Of a stretch of 41,621 bases of DNA, positions 1 to 9,263 are shown piece by piece. Both the position numbers and the translations under genes were made by a program. Under the pieces are notes generated by a model, which did not search any database, was not told the DNA's origin, and saw only the letters and a program-made list of their open reading frames with translations. The first letter of the stretch is position 1. Every line of letters starts with the position of its first letter. The stretch comes from an uncultured SAR116 cluster alpha proteobacterium. GTDB taxonomy: Bacteria; Pseudomonadota; Alphaproteobacteria; Puniceispirillales; Marisalimonadaceae. Where the stretch lies: positions 1 to 41,621 of the forward strand of contig CACMNV010000010.1 in assembly GCA_902615025.1 (NCBI GenBank), in the 5' to 3' direction.

Positions 1-702
1 TTAAGTTTAAAATCTAGTAATGATAATAACATAAGTATAAATGAAATCTATTTTGAAGAATTTGAAAATAAAGATTGGTTAGGTGAAAATGTTCAAACAC
101 TCAGACCAATTAATATTAAAAATTTTATTATTTATGACAATGATAACTTTAAATTATTTGATCCAACAAAAAAATTATTAAAAATCAATGCTTCTTATGC
201 ATTTGGAACAGGTTATCATTCTACAACTAGACATTGCATTGAAACTATGTACGAAAGTTCTAAATCAAAAAAATTTCAAAACATTTTAGATTACGGTTCT
301 GGAAGTGGAATTTTAGGTATTGCTGCAAAAAAGCTTATGCCATATTCAAAAATCACCTTGATTGATAATGATAATTTAGCTGTAAAAATGTCAAAGTTTA
401 ATTTAAAAAAAAATAATATAATCTCAAATAATAATGTTTTAGAAGTTTCGTCAAAAAAGAGAAAGCACATAAAGAAAAATTTTTATAACTTGATATTTGC
501 CAATATTCTACTACCTCAATTAAAATCTTTGATAAAAGAATTTACATACATTTTAGATCATAATGGATTTATAATTGTTTCAGGAATATTAATTTACCAA
601 AAAAATCATTTAATAAATTTATATAGAAAATTTAACATTTATCCTATTAAGATATCAGAAGAAGAAAAATGGATTACTATAACATTTATGAAAAAAAAAT
701 GA
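1..702 (+). CDS. prmA: Ribosomal protein L11 methyltransferase, 5'-truncated
   Basis: This reading frame is open from base 1, so the N-terminus lies outside the window; 233 residues remain. PrmA transfers methyl groups from S-adenosylmethionine to ribosomal protein L11 in the cytoplasm. The sequence shows the PrmA-specific AFGTGYHSTT segment (about bases 199-228), then the SAM-binding loop DYGSGSGILGIAA (about 289-327), and a later ANILLPQL segment standing where the catalytic NIL/NPP-type motif sits. An internal ATG at 247 is not the start, because the conserved AFGTG motif lies upstream of it in the same frame. The stop codon overlaps the start of the aminopeptidase gene as ATGA, which suggests translational coupling. 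The identification is secure. Confidence 0.93.
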   Translation, partial: LSLKSSNDNNISINEIYFEEFENKDWLGENVQTLRPINIKNFIIYDNDNFKLFDPTKKLLKINASYAFGTGYHSTTRHCIETMYESSKSKKFQNILDYGSGSGILGIAAKKLMPYSKITLIDNDNLAVKMSKFNLKKNNIISNNNVLEVSSKKRKHIKKNFYNLIFANILLPQLKSLIKEFTYILDHNGFIIVSGILIYQKNHLINLYRKFNIYPIKISEEEKWITITFMKKK

Positions 703-2450
703 AAAAGCTTATTGAATTTAAAAAACATTTAATATTAAAAAATATAGATGCTTACATCATACCTAAACACGATCTTTTCTTTTCAGAAGAACTTATGGAA
801 AGTGATGAAAGATTAAAATTTATTTCCAATTTTTCTGGTTCAGCGGGATGGGGAGTAATAACCGCTTCCCACAAGTTGAAATCTGCAATCATAAGTGATG
901 GAAGGTATCAGGAACAATTAAAAAAAGAAGTGTCTCAAAAGGAATTCGTGATTTTAGATGGAGGTTTAAATAAGATTATTGAATTTTTAAACTCATATAA
1001 ACAAATTAAAATTATTGGCGTTGATACTAAATTGATAACTATCAATCAGTTTAAATTTTTGGAGAGCGAATTAAAAATTAAAAATAAAAAATTCATGCTG
1101 AGTAACAAAAATTTAGTTGACGAAATCTGGAATAACAAACCCACAATAACACAACAAAAAATTGTTGATGTAGATACCAAGTACGTTGGTGAGAATTTTG
1201 TAAGTAAAATGAAAAGATTGTCTAAGATTATTTTAAATCATTCGTCTGAGGCACTTATAACATTTAAGCCAGATGCTATTAGCTGGTTGTTAAATATTAG
1301 GGGTAATCAATTAAAATATACTCCAGTAGTTAGATGTTTTGCATTAATACATAAAAGTAAGAAAATTCATCTCTTTTTTGAACATGACTTACCTCAATTA
1401 AGTAAACTATATCATGGGAAGATTGTATTAACTAATATTAATAAATTTCAATCTATTTTAAAAATGTTTGCTGGTGAAAGTTTCCTTATTGATTACAATT
1501 CAACACCAATGTTTGTATTATCTGCATTAAAAAAAAATAAAATTAAATACAAACATTCATCTTGCCCCATTTCTTCTCTTAAAGTAATTAAGAACTCTGT
1601 TGAACAAAAAAACTTTAAAGAAGTACATAAAATTGATGGACTAGCCTTTATTAAATTCTGGAGTTGGTTTGAGCAATTAGATAAAAATAATATGTTTGAT
1701 GAAGAGTATCACGCTAAAAAGTTATTTGAATATAGAAGTGTAAGCAAACTATTTAAGAGTAACAGTTTTCCTACTATATCAGCTTTTGGTAAAAATGGAT
1801 CAGTCATACATTACCGATATACTAAGGGAAAGAGTAAAAAGATAAAGAGTAATAACTTGTACCTTATTGACTCTGGAGGTCAATATTTAAATGGAACAAC
1901 TGATGTAACCAGAGTATTAATACATGGACAACCTACTAATGATATGAAGGCTAAATACACTATTGTTTTAAAAGGTCATTTAAGTCTTTCAAATCTGTTA
2001 TTCCCTAAAGGAACTCTAGGAAAAGAAATAGACTCTATTGCAAGAGCAGCTCTATGGCTCAATAAATTGGATTATGCTCATGGCACTGGTCATGGGGTTG
2101 GATTTTATTCAAATGTTCATGAGGGACCAGTATCAATTAGTAAAACAAATTCATATGAATTAAAACCAGGAATGGTAATTTCAAACGAGCCTGGTTATTA
2201 TGGATCAAAATTTGGAATTAGAATTGAAAATCTAGAATTAATACAAAAAGTTGGAAACTTTTTAAGTTTTGAAACATTGACTCTTATTCCGTATGAAAAA
2301 AAGCTAATTGATAAAAGTTTATTATCAAAAACAGAAATAAATCAGATTAATAAATATCATAAATTAGTTAATGAAAAGATAAGACCTTTAATTAACAGGA
2401 GAGATGGTGATTTAGTTAATTTTTTAAATAGCAAAACTTCAATTTTATAA
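699..2450 (+). CDS. pepP: Xaa-Pro aminopeptidase, long three-domain form (M24B family)
   Basis: A cytoplasmic dinuclear metallopeptidase that removes an N-terminal residue preceding proline. With the start at 699 it has 583 residues, the length of the three-domain aminopeptidase P common in alphaproteobacteria and eukaryotes rather than the shorter E. coli PepP. Two creatinase-like N-terminal domains precede the pita-bread domain. Metal ligands are visible in order: the two aspartates of DSGGQ and GTTDVTR (about 1868-1912), the histidine of HGTGHGVG (about 2080-2103), and the glutamates of NEPGYYG (about 2184) and GIRIENLE (about 2215). The frame is open from an ATG at 669, but 699 is preferred because it forms an ATGA overlap with prmA and precedes the conserved N-terminal region. 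The 3' end overlaps the end of the convergent ligA by 6 bases. Confidence 0.9.
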   Translation: MKKLIEFKKHLILKNIDAYIIPKHDLFFSEELMESDERLKFISNFSGSAGWGVITASHKLKSAIISDGRYQEQLKKEVSQKEFVILDGGLNKIIEFLNSYKQIKIIGVDTKLITINQFKFLESELKIKNKKFMLSNKNLVDEIWNNKPTITQQKIVDVDTKYVGENFVSKMKRLSKIILNHSSEALITFKPDAISWLLNIRGNQLKYTPVVRCFALIHKSKKIHLFFEHDLPQLSKLYHGKIVLTNINKFQSILKMFAGESFLIDYNSTPMFVLSALKKNKIKYKHSSCPISSLKVIKNSVEQKNFKEVHKIDGLAFIKFWSWFEQLDKNNMFDEEYHAKKLFEYRSVSKLFKSNSFPTISAFGKNGSVIHYRYTKGKSKKIKSNNLYLIDSGGQYLNGTTDVTRVLIHGQPTNDMKAKYTIVLKGHLSLSNLLFPKGTLGKEIDSIARAALWLNKLDYAHGTGHGVGFYSNVHEGPVSISKTNSYELKPGMVISNEPGYYGSKFGIRIENLELIQKVGNFLSFETLTLIPYEKKLIDKSLLSKTEINQINKYHKLVNEKIRPLINRRDGDLVNFLNSKTSIL

Positions 2451-4478
2451 TTTATCAAGTATCTCATTGAGTTTTTTTTCATCTATCATTTTTATATTTA
2501 ACTCTTGTGCTTTAGAAAGCTTGCTTCCAGGGTTTTCTCCATATATTACTAAATCTATATTCTTTGAAACTTGACTTACAAATTTTGAGCCTAATGAATT
2601 GAGTTTTGTTTTAATTTCATCTCTAGTAAAATTATTTAAAGTACCTGTAATTACAATTTTTTTATTTAAGAAATAGTTGTCAACGTTTAATTTTTGGTAT
2701 GGTTTTATACTTAATCGTTCAGATAATATATCTAATTCATCAAGATTAGTAGAAGAATTAAAAAAGTTAATTATATCTTCTGCAACACTCATTCCTATTT
2801 GATCAATATTAACAAGATAGTTAAATTCATCAGAAAATTTATCAGTAGATTTTTTAATATTATTTATTAAATTAGGCAAATCTATGTAATGTTCAGCTAA
2901 AATTTTAGAAGTATTTTCTCCAACTTGTTTGATTCCTAAAGAAGTTAAAAATTTATCAAAATTCACTAATTTAGCTTTGTTAATATTTGAAAGTAATTTA
3001 TTTACAGACAATTCTCCAAAACCATCATAACTTTTCAACTCATCTTTCTTTTCATAGAGTTTAAAAATATCACTATACTTTGTTACAATGCCTTTCTTAA
3101 AAAATAATTTTATTTGTTTGTTACCAAGTCCATCGATATTCATTCCATTTTTCGAACAAAAGTGAATTAAATTTTCAATTTTCTGAGCTTTACAATCAGT
3201 ATTCATACATTTTCTTGCAGCCTCGCCTTCTTTTTTGATAGTAATTTGACCGCATGCAGGGCAGTGTTTCGAAATAAAATACTTCTCAGATATTTTTGTT
3301 CTTTTTTCTTTAACAACGCTCAAAATATGTGGTATTACATCGCCGGCTCTTTCTATTAAGACCGTATCACCAATTCTTATATCTTTTCTTTCTATTTCAT
3401 CTTCGTTATGAAGTGTAACGTTTGATACTTCAACACCACCAATTTTAACTTTTTTTACCCTTGCAACAGGTGTTATTGTTCCAGTTCTTCCTACTTGTAA
3501 ATCAATTTTTTCTATTATGGATTCTTTAATTAAGCTTGGTAGTTTATGAGCAATAGCCCACCTTGGGGCTCTAGACATTTCGCCGAGTCTTTTTTGTAAT
3601 GCAAAAGAGTTTACTTTATATACTAGACCATCAATTTCATAATCAATCTTATCTCTCATTTCTAGCATGGAATTGTAATAACTTGATATTTCATCAAGTG
3701 TTTTTAACAATTTAATGTTTTCTGGTATATTAAATCCCCAATATTTAAATTTATTTAAAAGATTAATTTGTGTATCAAAGAGATTTTGATCAGATACTTC
3801 GCCTACCGTATAAGCAAAAAACATTAGATTTCTTTTTTTTATTTTATTACTATCTTTTTGCCGTATTGATCCAGCAGCAGCATTTCTTGGATTTGAAAAA
3901 ACTTTTTTATCATTAGTTAATTGTTCTTTATTAAGTTTTTTAAAGTCATTCTTTGAAATAAATATCTCACCTCTAACTTCTAAAAGTTCAGGAAAATCAA
4001 CAATTTTTTTTGGAATATTATCAATTGTTAAAATATTTTCAGTTACTAATTCACCTTCATAACCATTGCCTCTTGTAAGCGCTTGGCTTAATTCACCATT
4101 TTCATATAATAAGGAGATAGATAGTCCATCTATTTTTGGTTCACATACAAATTCAATGTCATCACAACTTATTTTTAAAAATTTACAGGTTCTTTTTATG
4201 AAATCGTCGATATCATTCATGTTAAAACCATTGTTCAATGACAACATTGGTTTACTATGTTTGATTTTAGTAAATTTTTCTAATGGTTCAAAACCAATAT
4301 CTTCTCTTTTCTTAAATCCTAAATCTGGATTTCTAACAACTAAATTATCGTATTCAATACAAATATTATCAAACTCTTTATCAGATATTACTGGGTCATC
4401 ATGGCCATGATATAATTTGTTATGATGTTCTATTTGCTTTTTAAGAAATGATAAACGGTTATAAGCATCACTAGACAT
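2445..4478 (-). CDS. ligA: NAD-dependent DNA ligase LigA
   Basis: Seals nicks during replication and repair using NAD+. At 677 residues it has the normal family length and domain order: N-terminal Ia domain, adenylation domain with active-site lysine K115 in EPKIDG, OB fold, a four-cysteine zinc finger (CPAC, then C-MNTD-C near bases 3190-3270), helix-hairpin-helix repeats and a C-terminal BRCT domain (ITGTLNNFTRDEI onwards). The start codon lies one base after the recN stop, so it probably belongs to the lpxC-bamD-recN-ligA run. It ends convergently with, and overlaps by 6 bases, the aminopeptidase gene, which leaves no room for a separate terminator. Nothing in the protein looks degraded. 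Confidence 0.97.
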   Translation of the reverse strand: MSSDAYNRLSFLKKQIEHHNKLYHGHDDPVISDKEFDNICIEYDNLVVRNPDLGFKKREDIGFEPLEKFTKIKHSKPMLSLNNGFNMNDIDDFIKRTCKFLKISCDDIEFVCEPKIDGLSISLLYENGELSQALTRGNGYEGELVTENILTIDNIPKKIVDFPELLEVRGEIFISKNDFKKLNKEQLTNDKKVFSNPRNAAAGSIRQKDSNKIKKRNLMFFAYTVGEVSDQNLFDTQINLLNKFKYWGFNIPENIKLLKTLDEISSYYNSMLEMRDKIDYEIDGLVYKVNSFALQKRLGEMSRAPRWAIAHKLPSLIKESIIEKIDLQVGRTGTITPVARVKKVKIGGVEVSNVTLHNEDEIERKDIRIGDTVLIERAGDVIPHILSVVKEKRTKISEKYFISKHCPACGQITIKKEGEAARKCMNTDCKAQKIENLIHFCSKNGMNIDGLGNKQIKLFFKKGIVTKYSDIFKLYEKKDELKSYDGFGELSVNKLLSNINKAKLVNFDKFLTSLGIKQVGENTSKILAEHYIDLPNLINNIKKSTDKFSDEFNYLVNIDQIGMSVAEDIINFFNSSTNLDELDILSERLSIKPYQKLNVDNYFLNKKIVITGTLNNFTRDEIKTKLNSLGSKFVSQVSKNIDLVIYGENPGSKLSKAQELNIKMIDEKKLNEILDKL

Positions 4479-4479
4479 A

Positions 4480-6138
4480 TTAATTCAACAATTTTAAAGC
4501 TGCATTTCTTGCTTCATCAGATATATTATCGTCTGATATCATTCTAGCTATTTCTTCAATTTTTTCTTGATGATTTAATTCAAATGTTTCGGTAATTGTT
4601 TCATTTTCAATAATACTTTTTTTTATTAAAATATGATGATTGCCTTTTGCTGCTACCTGAGGTGAGTGTGTGACAACGATAGTTTGTTGATTATTACCAA
4701 TCTTTAATAATTTGGTTCCAATTGCGCTTGCAGTAGCACCTCCAACACCACTATCTACTTCGTCAAAAATAAGAGTTTTAATCGTATTATCTTTTTCTAT
4801 AACGAGTTTCATAATTAGAAGAAACCTAGATAATTCTCCTCCTGATGCAATTTCAGAAATTTTACCTAATTTTGTATCTTTATTTGTTTGAGCATAAAAT
4901 TTAACATCATCAATTCCTTTGGACGAAAAAAGGGTATCTTGAAGAGGGTTAATTATTATTGAAAATTTTGCATTTTCTAATTTTAGAGCTGGGAGTTCAT
5001 CATTTACTTCGTTAATTAGTTTTTGACTTACTTCTATTCTATTGATAGATAACTTTTTTGCTAACTCCAAATACTCATTATAAGCCTCATTTGTTAATTT
5101 TTTTTGATTATCTAATTCAAGTGAAAAATTTTTAATTGAGCTTAATTTTTTTTCTATTTCAGTTTGTTTTTGTGGTAATGAATCTATTTGACAATTATGT
5201 TTTTTTGATAAATTTCTTAATTTGTATAATCTATCATCGATTACATCTAAAGTATCATCTTTATTTTCATATAAAAATTCGCTTTTATTAATCAATAGAG
5301 ATAACTCTTCTAAAGTAATATAATTTTCATTCAGAAGTTTACTAATTTGATCAACAGATGGATTGTTATAGTTTTCTAGTTTTGAAAATAAACGTATTAA
5401 ATTTTTAACTGAAGTATCTAAACCATTTTCACCATCAATTAAGTTTTTAGCTTCATTAAAAGTTTGAAAAAATTTATGTCTATTTATTAAAGCTTTTCTT
5501 TTTATAATGAGTTCATTTTCTTCATTGCCTTGCGGCTTTATCTCATGAAATTCATTGAGAGAAAACTCTAAATAATCGCTATCATTCTTATTTTTTTCAT
5601 TCAATGAAATCAAGTTACTTAATTCATTTTTGTTAGACTTATAATTTTCCCAAGAATTAAAAACTTTTTCTTTCAATTTATCGTTAACATAATATTTATC
5701 TAGTAAATCAATATGATTTTTTTCAACTAATAAAGTGTGATTATCAAATTGACCTTGTATTTCAATAAAATGACTTACAACTTTTTTTAGAGAACTTATA
5801 GAAATAGGAGTGTCATTTAGATATGAAAAAGATTTGCCATTAGAATGAATTTCTCTTCGTATAATAAATTCATCATTTATATCAATATTAATTTCATTTA
5901 AATAAGAAATAATAGTTTCATCGTTAAAGTTCTGAAAAATTGCAGTTACAGATCCTTTTGTTTGACCTTTTCTTATTAAATTAAAATTTGCTCTATTTCC
6001 TAATATTAATCCTAAAGAATCAATTAGTATAGATTTCCCCGTACCAGTTTCTCCGGTTAAAACTGTAAAACCCTCATGGAAATTTAAGTTTAAATCTTTT
6101 ATTAAAACAATATCTTTAATTATTAACTTAGATAACAT
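4480..6138 (-). CDS. recN: DNA repair protein RecN (SMC-like ATPase)
   Basis: RecN is an SMC-like ATPase acting on double-strand breaks. The 552-residue product begins with the typical MLSKLIIKDIVLI segment, has the Walker A motif GETGTGKS at residues 29-36, a long coiled-coil middle rich in Lys, Glu and Asn, and a C-terminal half with the ABC signature SGGELSRF, Walker B LIFDEVDSGVGG and the histidine switch VTHSPQVAA. The gene lies 6 bases after bamD and 1 base before ligA, an order widely conserved in alphaproteobacteria. In many bacteria recN is SOS-regulated; no LexA-type operator was evident in the short gap upstream, so here it probably depends on transcription from further up. Confidence 0.96.
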   Translation of the reverse strand: MLSKLIIKDIVLIKDLNLNFHEGFTVLTGETGTGKSILIDSLGLILGNRANFNLIRKGQTKGSVTAIFQNFNDETIISYLNEINIDINDEFIIRREIHSNGKSFSYLNDTPISISSLKKVVSHFIEIQGQFDNHTLLVEKNHIDLLDKYYVNDKLKEKVFNSWENYKSNKNELSNLISLNEKNKNDSDYLEFSLNEFHEIKPQGNEENELIIKRKALINRHKFFQTFNEAKNLIDGENGLDTSVKNLIRLFSKLENYNNPSVDQISKLLNENYITLEELSLLINKSEFLYENKDDTLDVIDDRLYKLRNLSKKHNCQIDSLPQKQTEIEKKLSSIKNFSLELDNQKKLTNEAYNEYLELAKKLSINRIEVSQKLINEVNDELPALKLENAKFSIIINPLQDTLFSSKGIDDVKFYAQTNKDTKLGKISEIASGGELSRFLLIMKLVIEKDNTIKTLIFDEVDSGVGGATASAIGTKLLKIGNNQQTIVVTHSPQVAAKGNHHILIKKSIIENETITETFELNHQEKIEEIARMISDDNISDEARNAALKLLN

Positions 6139-6144
6139 TTAGGA

Positions 6145-6939
6145 TTAGAAAATTGAAATCATTTTATTCATTATCTTTTTAAGATAACTGGGATCTTCAA
6201 TTATATTATTTTTTTTATTTGTTATTTCTTCAGTCCATTTACTTTTTGGAAAATTATATTTTAGAATTAAATATGTTTGATCGGATTTATCTTTTAATTT
6301 CAACATTTCTAAAGCTTCATACATTCTGTATAAAGTTTGAGGTACAATACTAGTTCCCTGAAAATCTTTAATTACAACTGAAAATCTATTTATTGCTGGA
6401 GATGGAGCGTTATTTTTTAAATAATACATCCCAACCTCAAACTCTTTTCTAGCTAAGTAATTATTTAAATATTCTAATTTAAATTTAGCATCTTTTGCAT
6501 ATTTTGAATTTGGGTTTGTTTTTATAATTTTCTTAAACTTTTCAATTGCGATTTTAGTAAATTTACTGTCTCTGCTTGGATCAGAAACTTTAATATAATA
6601 ACACATAGCTATAAGATATTCAGCATATTCAGTAAATATACCATTAGGATTCATAGATATATAATCAGTTAATAATAAAATTGTTTTATCTGGTTTATTA
6701 AGTTCAAAATTTAAATAAGCATTGTAAATTTGCGCTTGGCTAGAATATTTTGAATAAGGGAATTCATCATTAACTTTTATAAATTGATCAATACTTTTCT
6801 TAAACTTTTTTTCTTCAATTAATTGGATTCCTTTTTCAAATATATTTTTATCATCTCCTTGGGCAATTATGATTTCCTTTTCATTTGCCGAACATGAAAA
6901 TAATAGTAGTAAAATTATAAATTTGAAAATATTAGCCAT
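6145..6939 (-). CDS. bamD: Outer membrane assembly lipoprotein BamD (ComL/YfiO)
   Basis: A periplasm-facing lipoprotein of the BAM complex, which folds beta-barrel proteins into the outer membrane. The 264-residue product starts with a lipoprotein signal peptide: a hydrophobic stretch followed by the lipobox LFSC, with the lipidated cysteine at residue 16. The mature part consists of helical TPR-like repeats; the segments FEKGIQLIEEKKFKKSI, FAYLNFELNKPDK-like helices and YLIAMCYY fit the BamD repeat pattern. Neighbours lpxC upstream and recN downstream are the usual ones in this class. A 59-base AT-rich gap separates it from lpxC. The gene implies a Gram-negative envelope, in agreement with lpxC. 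Confidence 0.92.
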   Translation of the reverse strand: MANIFKFIILLLLFSCSANEKEIIIAQGDDKNIFEKGIQLIEEKKFKKSIDQFIKVNDEFPYSKYSSQAQIYNAYLNFELNKPDKTILLLTDYISMNPNGIFTEYAEYLIAMCYYIKVSDPSRDSKFTKIAIEKFKKIIKTNPNSKYAKDAKFKLEYLNNYLARKEFEVGMYYLKNNAPSPAINRFSVVIKDFQGTSIVPQTLYRMYEALEMLKLKDKSDQTYLILKYNFPKSKWTEEITNKKNNIIEDPSYLKKIMNKMISIF

Positions 6940-6998
6940 AATTAAATAAATTAATTTTGTTAAATTAGCTTATTTTTAAAATTATTCCAAACTATTAA

Positions 6999-7949
6999 TT
7001 AAGCAACATTAATATTATTTAGATTATTTTCTTGATGAGAAATAGGTAAGTTATATGGGTTAAGTTCTATGATTTCAAAGTTATTTTTATTTTGAAAAAT
7101 CTTTTTTATTAATCTATTATTCAATTCATGACCTGGTTGTATCGCATGAATACTTCCTAAAATAGGTAACCCAGACATATAAAAATCACCAACACAATCT
7201 AAAAGTTTGTGTTTTACGAATTCCTTGTTACACTTCAGTCCAGTATCGTTTAATATTTGATTATCTTTTACAACGATCGCATTATTTAAATTACCACCTA
7301 GGCCAAAACCACTAGCTCTTAGTTTTCCAATATCTTTTGCAAGGCAGAAGGTTCTGGCGTAACAAATATCTTCAATAAAATTTTGTGTATTATGAGTATA
7401 AATATATTCATCTTTACCGATTAAATTATTTGTAAAATTAATTTTGATAGAAAATGATAAGTGAGTAGATGGCAAAACTTTAATTGATCTTGTGCCATCC
7501 TTAATGCTAACTTTTCTATGAATTTTCAAAACTTTTTTTGATTTTTTTTGAATTTGCAAACCAACCTGCGCAAGTTTTTTTGTAAACTCGTAAGAACTTC
7601 CATCCATAGCTGGTAATTCACTTGAATTAATTTCAATTAGTAAATTATTAATATCAAATGAATGAAGTGAGGCAAGAAGATGCTCTACTGTACTAACACA
7701 GACACCATTTTTATTTTTTAACTTAGAACAATATTTTGAAAAATCGATATTTTCAGAGACTACTTTAATCTTGTTGTTTAAATCTAAATCTGTTCTTTTA
7801 AAAACAATACCAAAATCTTCATCAGCAGGATAAAGTGACATATTTACAGCTTTACCACTATGAATTCCAACTCCACTAAAAGAAACAGGTGAACATATAG
7901 TCTTTTGATAAGAGTTATTATTAAAAATTTGTGAGTTGATTATATTCAT
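6999..7949 (-). CDS. lpxC: UDP-3-O-acyl-N-acetylglucosamine deacetylase LpxC
   Basis: Catalyses the committed step of lipid A synthesis, a zinc-dependent deacetylation in the cytoplasm. The 316-residue product has the family signature SGVGIHSGK near residue 25, the catalytic Glu89 and zinc ligand His90 in STVEHLLASL, the loop ELPAMDGSS, the second zinc pair in HKLLDCVGDF, and the GHELNN histidine near the C-terminus. The 84-base gap between ftsA and this gene is the place where ftsZ sits in most alphaproteobacteria; here it is empty apart from a possible promoter. No clear Shine-Dalgarno sequence precedes the ATG. The gene shows that the cell makes lipopolysaccharide. Confidence 0.96.
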   Translation of the reverse strand: MNIINSQIFNNNSYQKTICSPVSFSGVGIHSGKAVNMSLYPADEDFGIVFKRTDLDLNNKIKVVSENIDFSKYCSKLKNKNGVCVSTVEHLLASLHSFDINNLLIEINSSELPAMDGSSYEFTKKLAQVGLQIQKKSKKVLKIHRKVSIKDGTRSIKVLPSTHLSFSIKINFTNNLIGKDEYIYTHNTQNFIEDICYARTFCLAKDIGKLRASGFGLGGNLNNAIVVKDNQILNDTGLKCNKEFVKHKLLDCVGDFYMSGLPILGSIHAIQPGHELNNRLIKKIFQNKNNFEIIELNPYNLPISHQENNLNNINVA

Positions 7950-7964
7950 AATTTTTCATTACTG

Positions 7965-7992
7965 AATATATTTGAATTATTTACTATATCAA
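7965..7992 (-). promoter_or_regulatory. Candidate promoter for lpxC in the ftsA-lpxC gap
   Basis: On the minus strand a TTGATA hexamer (7992-7987) and a TATATT hexamer (7970-7965) are separated by 16 bases, each one mismatch from the sigma-70 consensus. Initiation would fall about 9 bases before the lpxC ATG, giving a very short leader without a ribosome binding site. In DNA this AT-rich, such matches are frequent by chance. Confidence 0.3.
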
Positions 7993-8033
7993 ATCAAAAA
8001 TAGTTACTAAATGTTTCATAATGTGAATGTCGT

Positions 8034-9251
8034 TTAATTAAAAAAATATTCTCTTAATTTTTTAAAAAAACTAATTAGTCCATTGTTATTTTGCTCTCTT
8101 GAACTTTTCAATACTAAACCAGTTAAGCAACTAAAGCTTGGTGATTGAAGTAAATCAGGTGCATTTAATAGCCCAATAGGTTTACCAATCCTTATGTTAC
8201 ATTTAAAATAAGATTTTGCAATACTACTAATTCCATGAAGATTAGATGTTCCACCTGTAATAATTACTTTTGAAATTTTTGTGTAATCTGGATAAGAATT
8301 TTTTAAATTTTGAATTACTAATTCAAAAATTTCTTCAACTCTAGGCTTGATAATTCCAATTAACATAGATTTAGGAAAATTTTGTGAAGTAAGCTCCCCT
8401 TTCTCATTAATTATATTTATATTAATGTTTTTAAAATTATCTAATTGATTCACTTCTGTTGATCCATGTAAAATTTTAAGCTTTTCAGCTTCTTCTGATT
8501 CAGTGCCTAGTCCTTTTACAAGGTCACTTGTTATATGAATTCCACCTATTTTGATAAAGCTAGAATAAATTAAACTATCTTTCAAATAAATGCCGATAGA
8601 AGTTAAGCTTGCACCTATATCAATAATTATAGCGCCAAGATCTCTTTCTTCTTTAATCATCGTAGATATTCCATTTATTTCTGGTGTTATATAAAATTGA
8701 TTTACGGTTAAATGGCATAATTCAATTGATTTATTTAAATTTGAAATAACGTTTTTATTAACATAGGTATTGATTGCCCCTAATGTTAAAGTTTTACTCC
8801 TAAGTCCAACCGGATTATCAACTTCTTGATCATTATCAATTTTAAAATCCTTGGGTTTTCTTCTAATTTGAATAAAATTTTCATATTTTGATTTATATTT
8901 TTCTAGGTTTAAAAGTTTTAATACATCTTCTTTTTTTATTAAATTATCAGTAATTTGTATTTTATCAGATGTAATTTTTGTAAAAGGTAATCCACCAGTT
9001 ATATTGCATGTGATATTTGAAATTCTAAAACCCGCCATTTCTTCGGCTTTTTCAACAGCTTTAGAAATAGCATTGGACAATTTATGTAAATCTATTACTT
9101 CTCCTTTGTTTAAACCCATAGAAATGTGTTGTCCAAATCCTAATACTTTGATTTGAATATTGTTGTTATCTACAGATTGACCAATCAAGCATGCAATTTT
9201 ACTATTACCTATGTCTAAGCCAACGTGAATGTTATTTTTGCTATAATTAAT
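8034..9251 (-). CDS. ftsA: Cell division protein FtsA, with an apparent ATT start codon
   Basis: Actin-like ATPase that tethers FtsZ filaments to the membrane. The conserved first phosphate motif LDIGNSK is encoded at about 9218-9198, upstream of the first conventional start codon (a TTG at 9188, inside CLIGQS). In this frame, between the upstream stop and the motif, only ATT and ATA codons could initiate. An AAAGG sequence at 9263-9259 lies 7 bases before ATT at 9251 and 4 bases before ATA at 9254, so ATT is preferred and gives 405 residues. Further motifs: phosphate-2 DIGASLT, adenosine loop TGGTSNL, and a C-terminal amphipathic membrane helix (SFFKKLREYFF). ftsQ ends 10 bases upstream; lpxC, not ftsZ, follows. 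The identity is certain, the start is inferred. Confidence 0.9.
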   Translation of the reverse strand: MNYSKNNIHVGLDIGNSKIACLIGQSVDNNNIQIKVLGFGQHISMGLNKGEVIDLHKLSNAISKAVEKAEEMAGFRISNITCNITGGLPFTKITSDKIQITDNLIKKEDVLKLLNLEKYKSKYENFIQIRRKPKDFKIDNDQEVDNPVGLRSKTLTLGAINTYVNKNVISNLNKSIELCHLTVNQFYITPEINGISTMIKEERDLGAIIIDIGASLTSIGIYLKDSLIYSSFIKIGGIHITSDLVKGLGTESEEAEKLKILHGSTEVNQLDNFKNININIINEKGELTSQNFPKSMLIGIIKPRVEEIFELVIQNLKNSYPDYTKISKVIITGGTSNLHGISSIAKSYFKCNIRIGKPIGLLNAPDLLQSPSFSCLTGLVLKSSREQNNNGLISFFKKLREYFFN

Positions 9252-9258
9252 TATTTTA

Positions 9259-9263
9259 CCTTT
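9259..9263 (-). promoter_or_regulatory. Ribosome binding site that decides the ftsA start
   Basis: AAAGG on the minus strand, just after the ftsQ stop codon. It is the only Shine-Dalgarno-like sequence ahead of the FtsA LDIGNSK motif and lies 7 bases from the ATT at 9251 and 4 bases from the ATA at 9254. Confidence 0.55.

Noticed and set aside
669-698. A ten-codon N-terminal extension of the aminopeptidase from ATG 669
   Set aside because: It lies wholly within the end of prmA; the ATG at 699 forms a typical ATGA junction.
7950-8033. A remnant of ftsZ between ftsA and lpxC
   Set aside because: The 84 bases do not encode any recognisable FtsZ segment in any frame; only a candidate promoter is seen.
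8034-9188. FtsA starting at TTG 9188
   Set aside because: It would remove the LDIGNSK nucleotide-binding motif, which is encoded in frame just upstream and is essential in FtsA.
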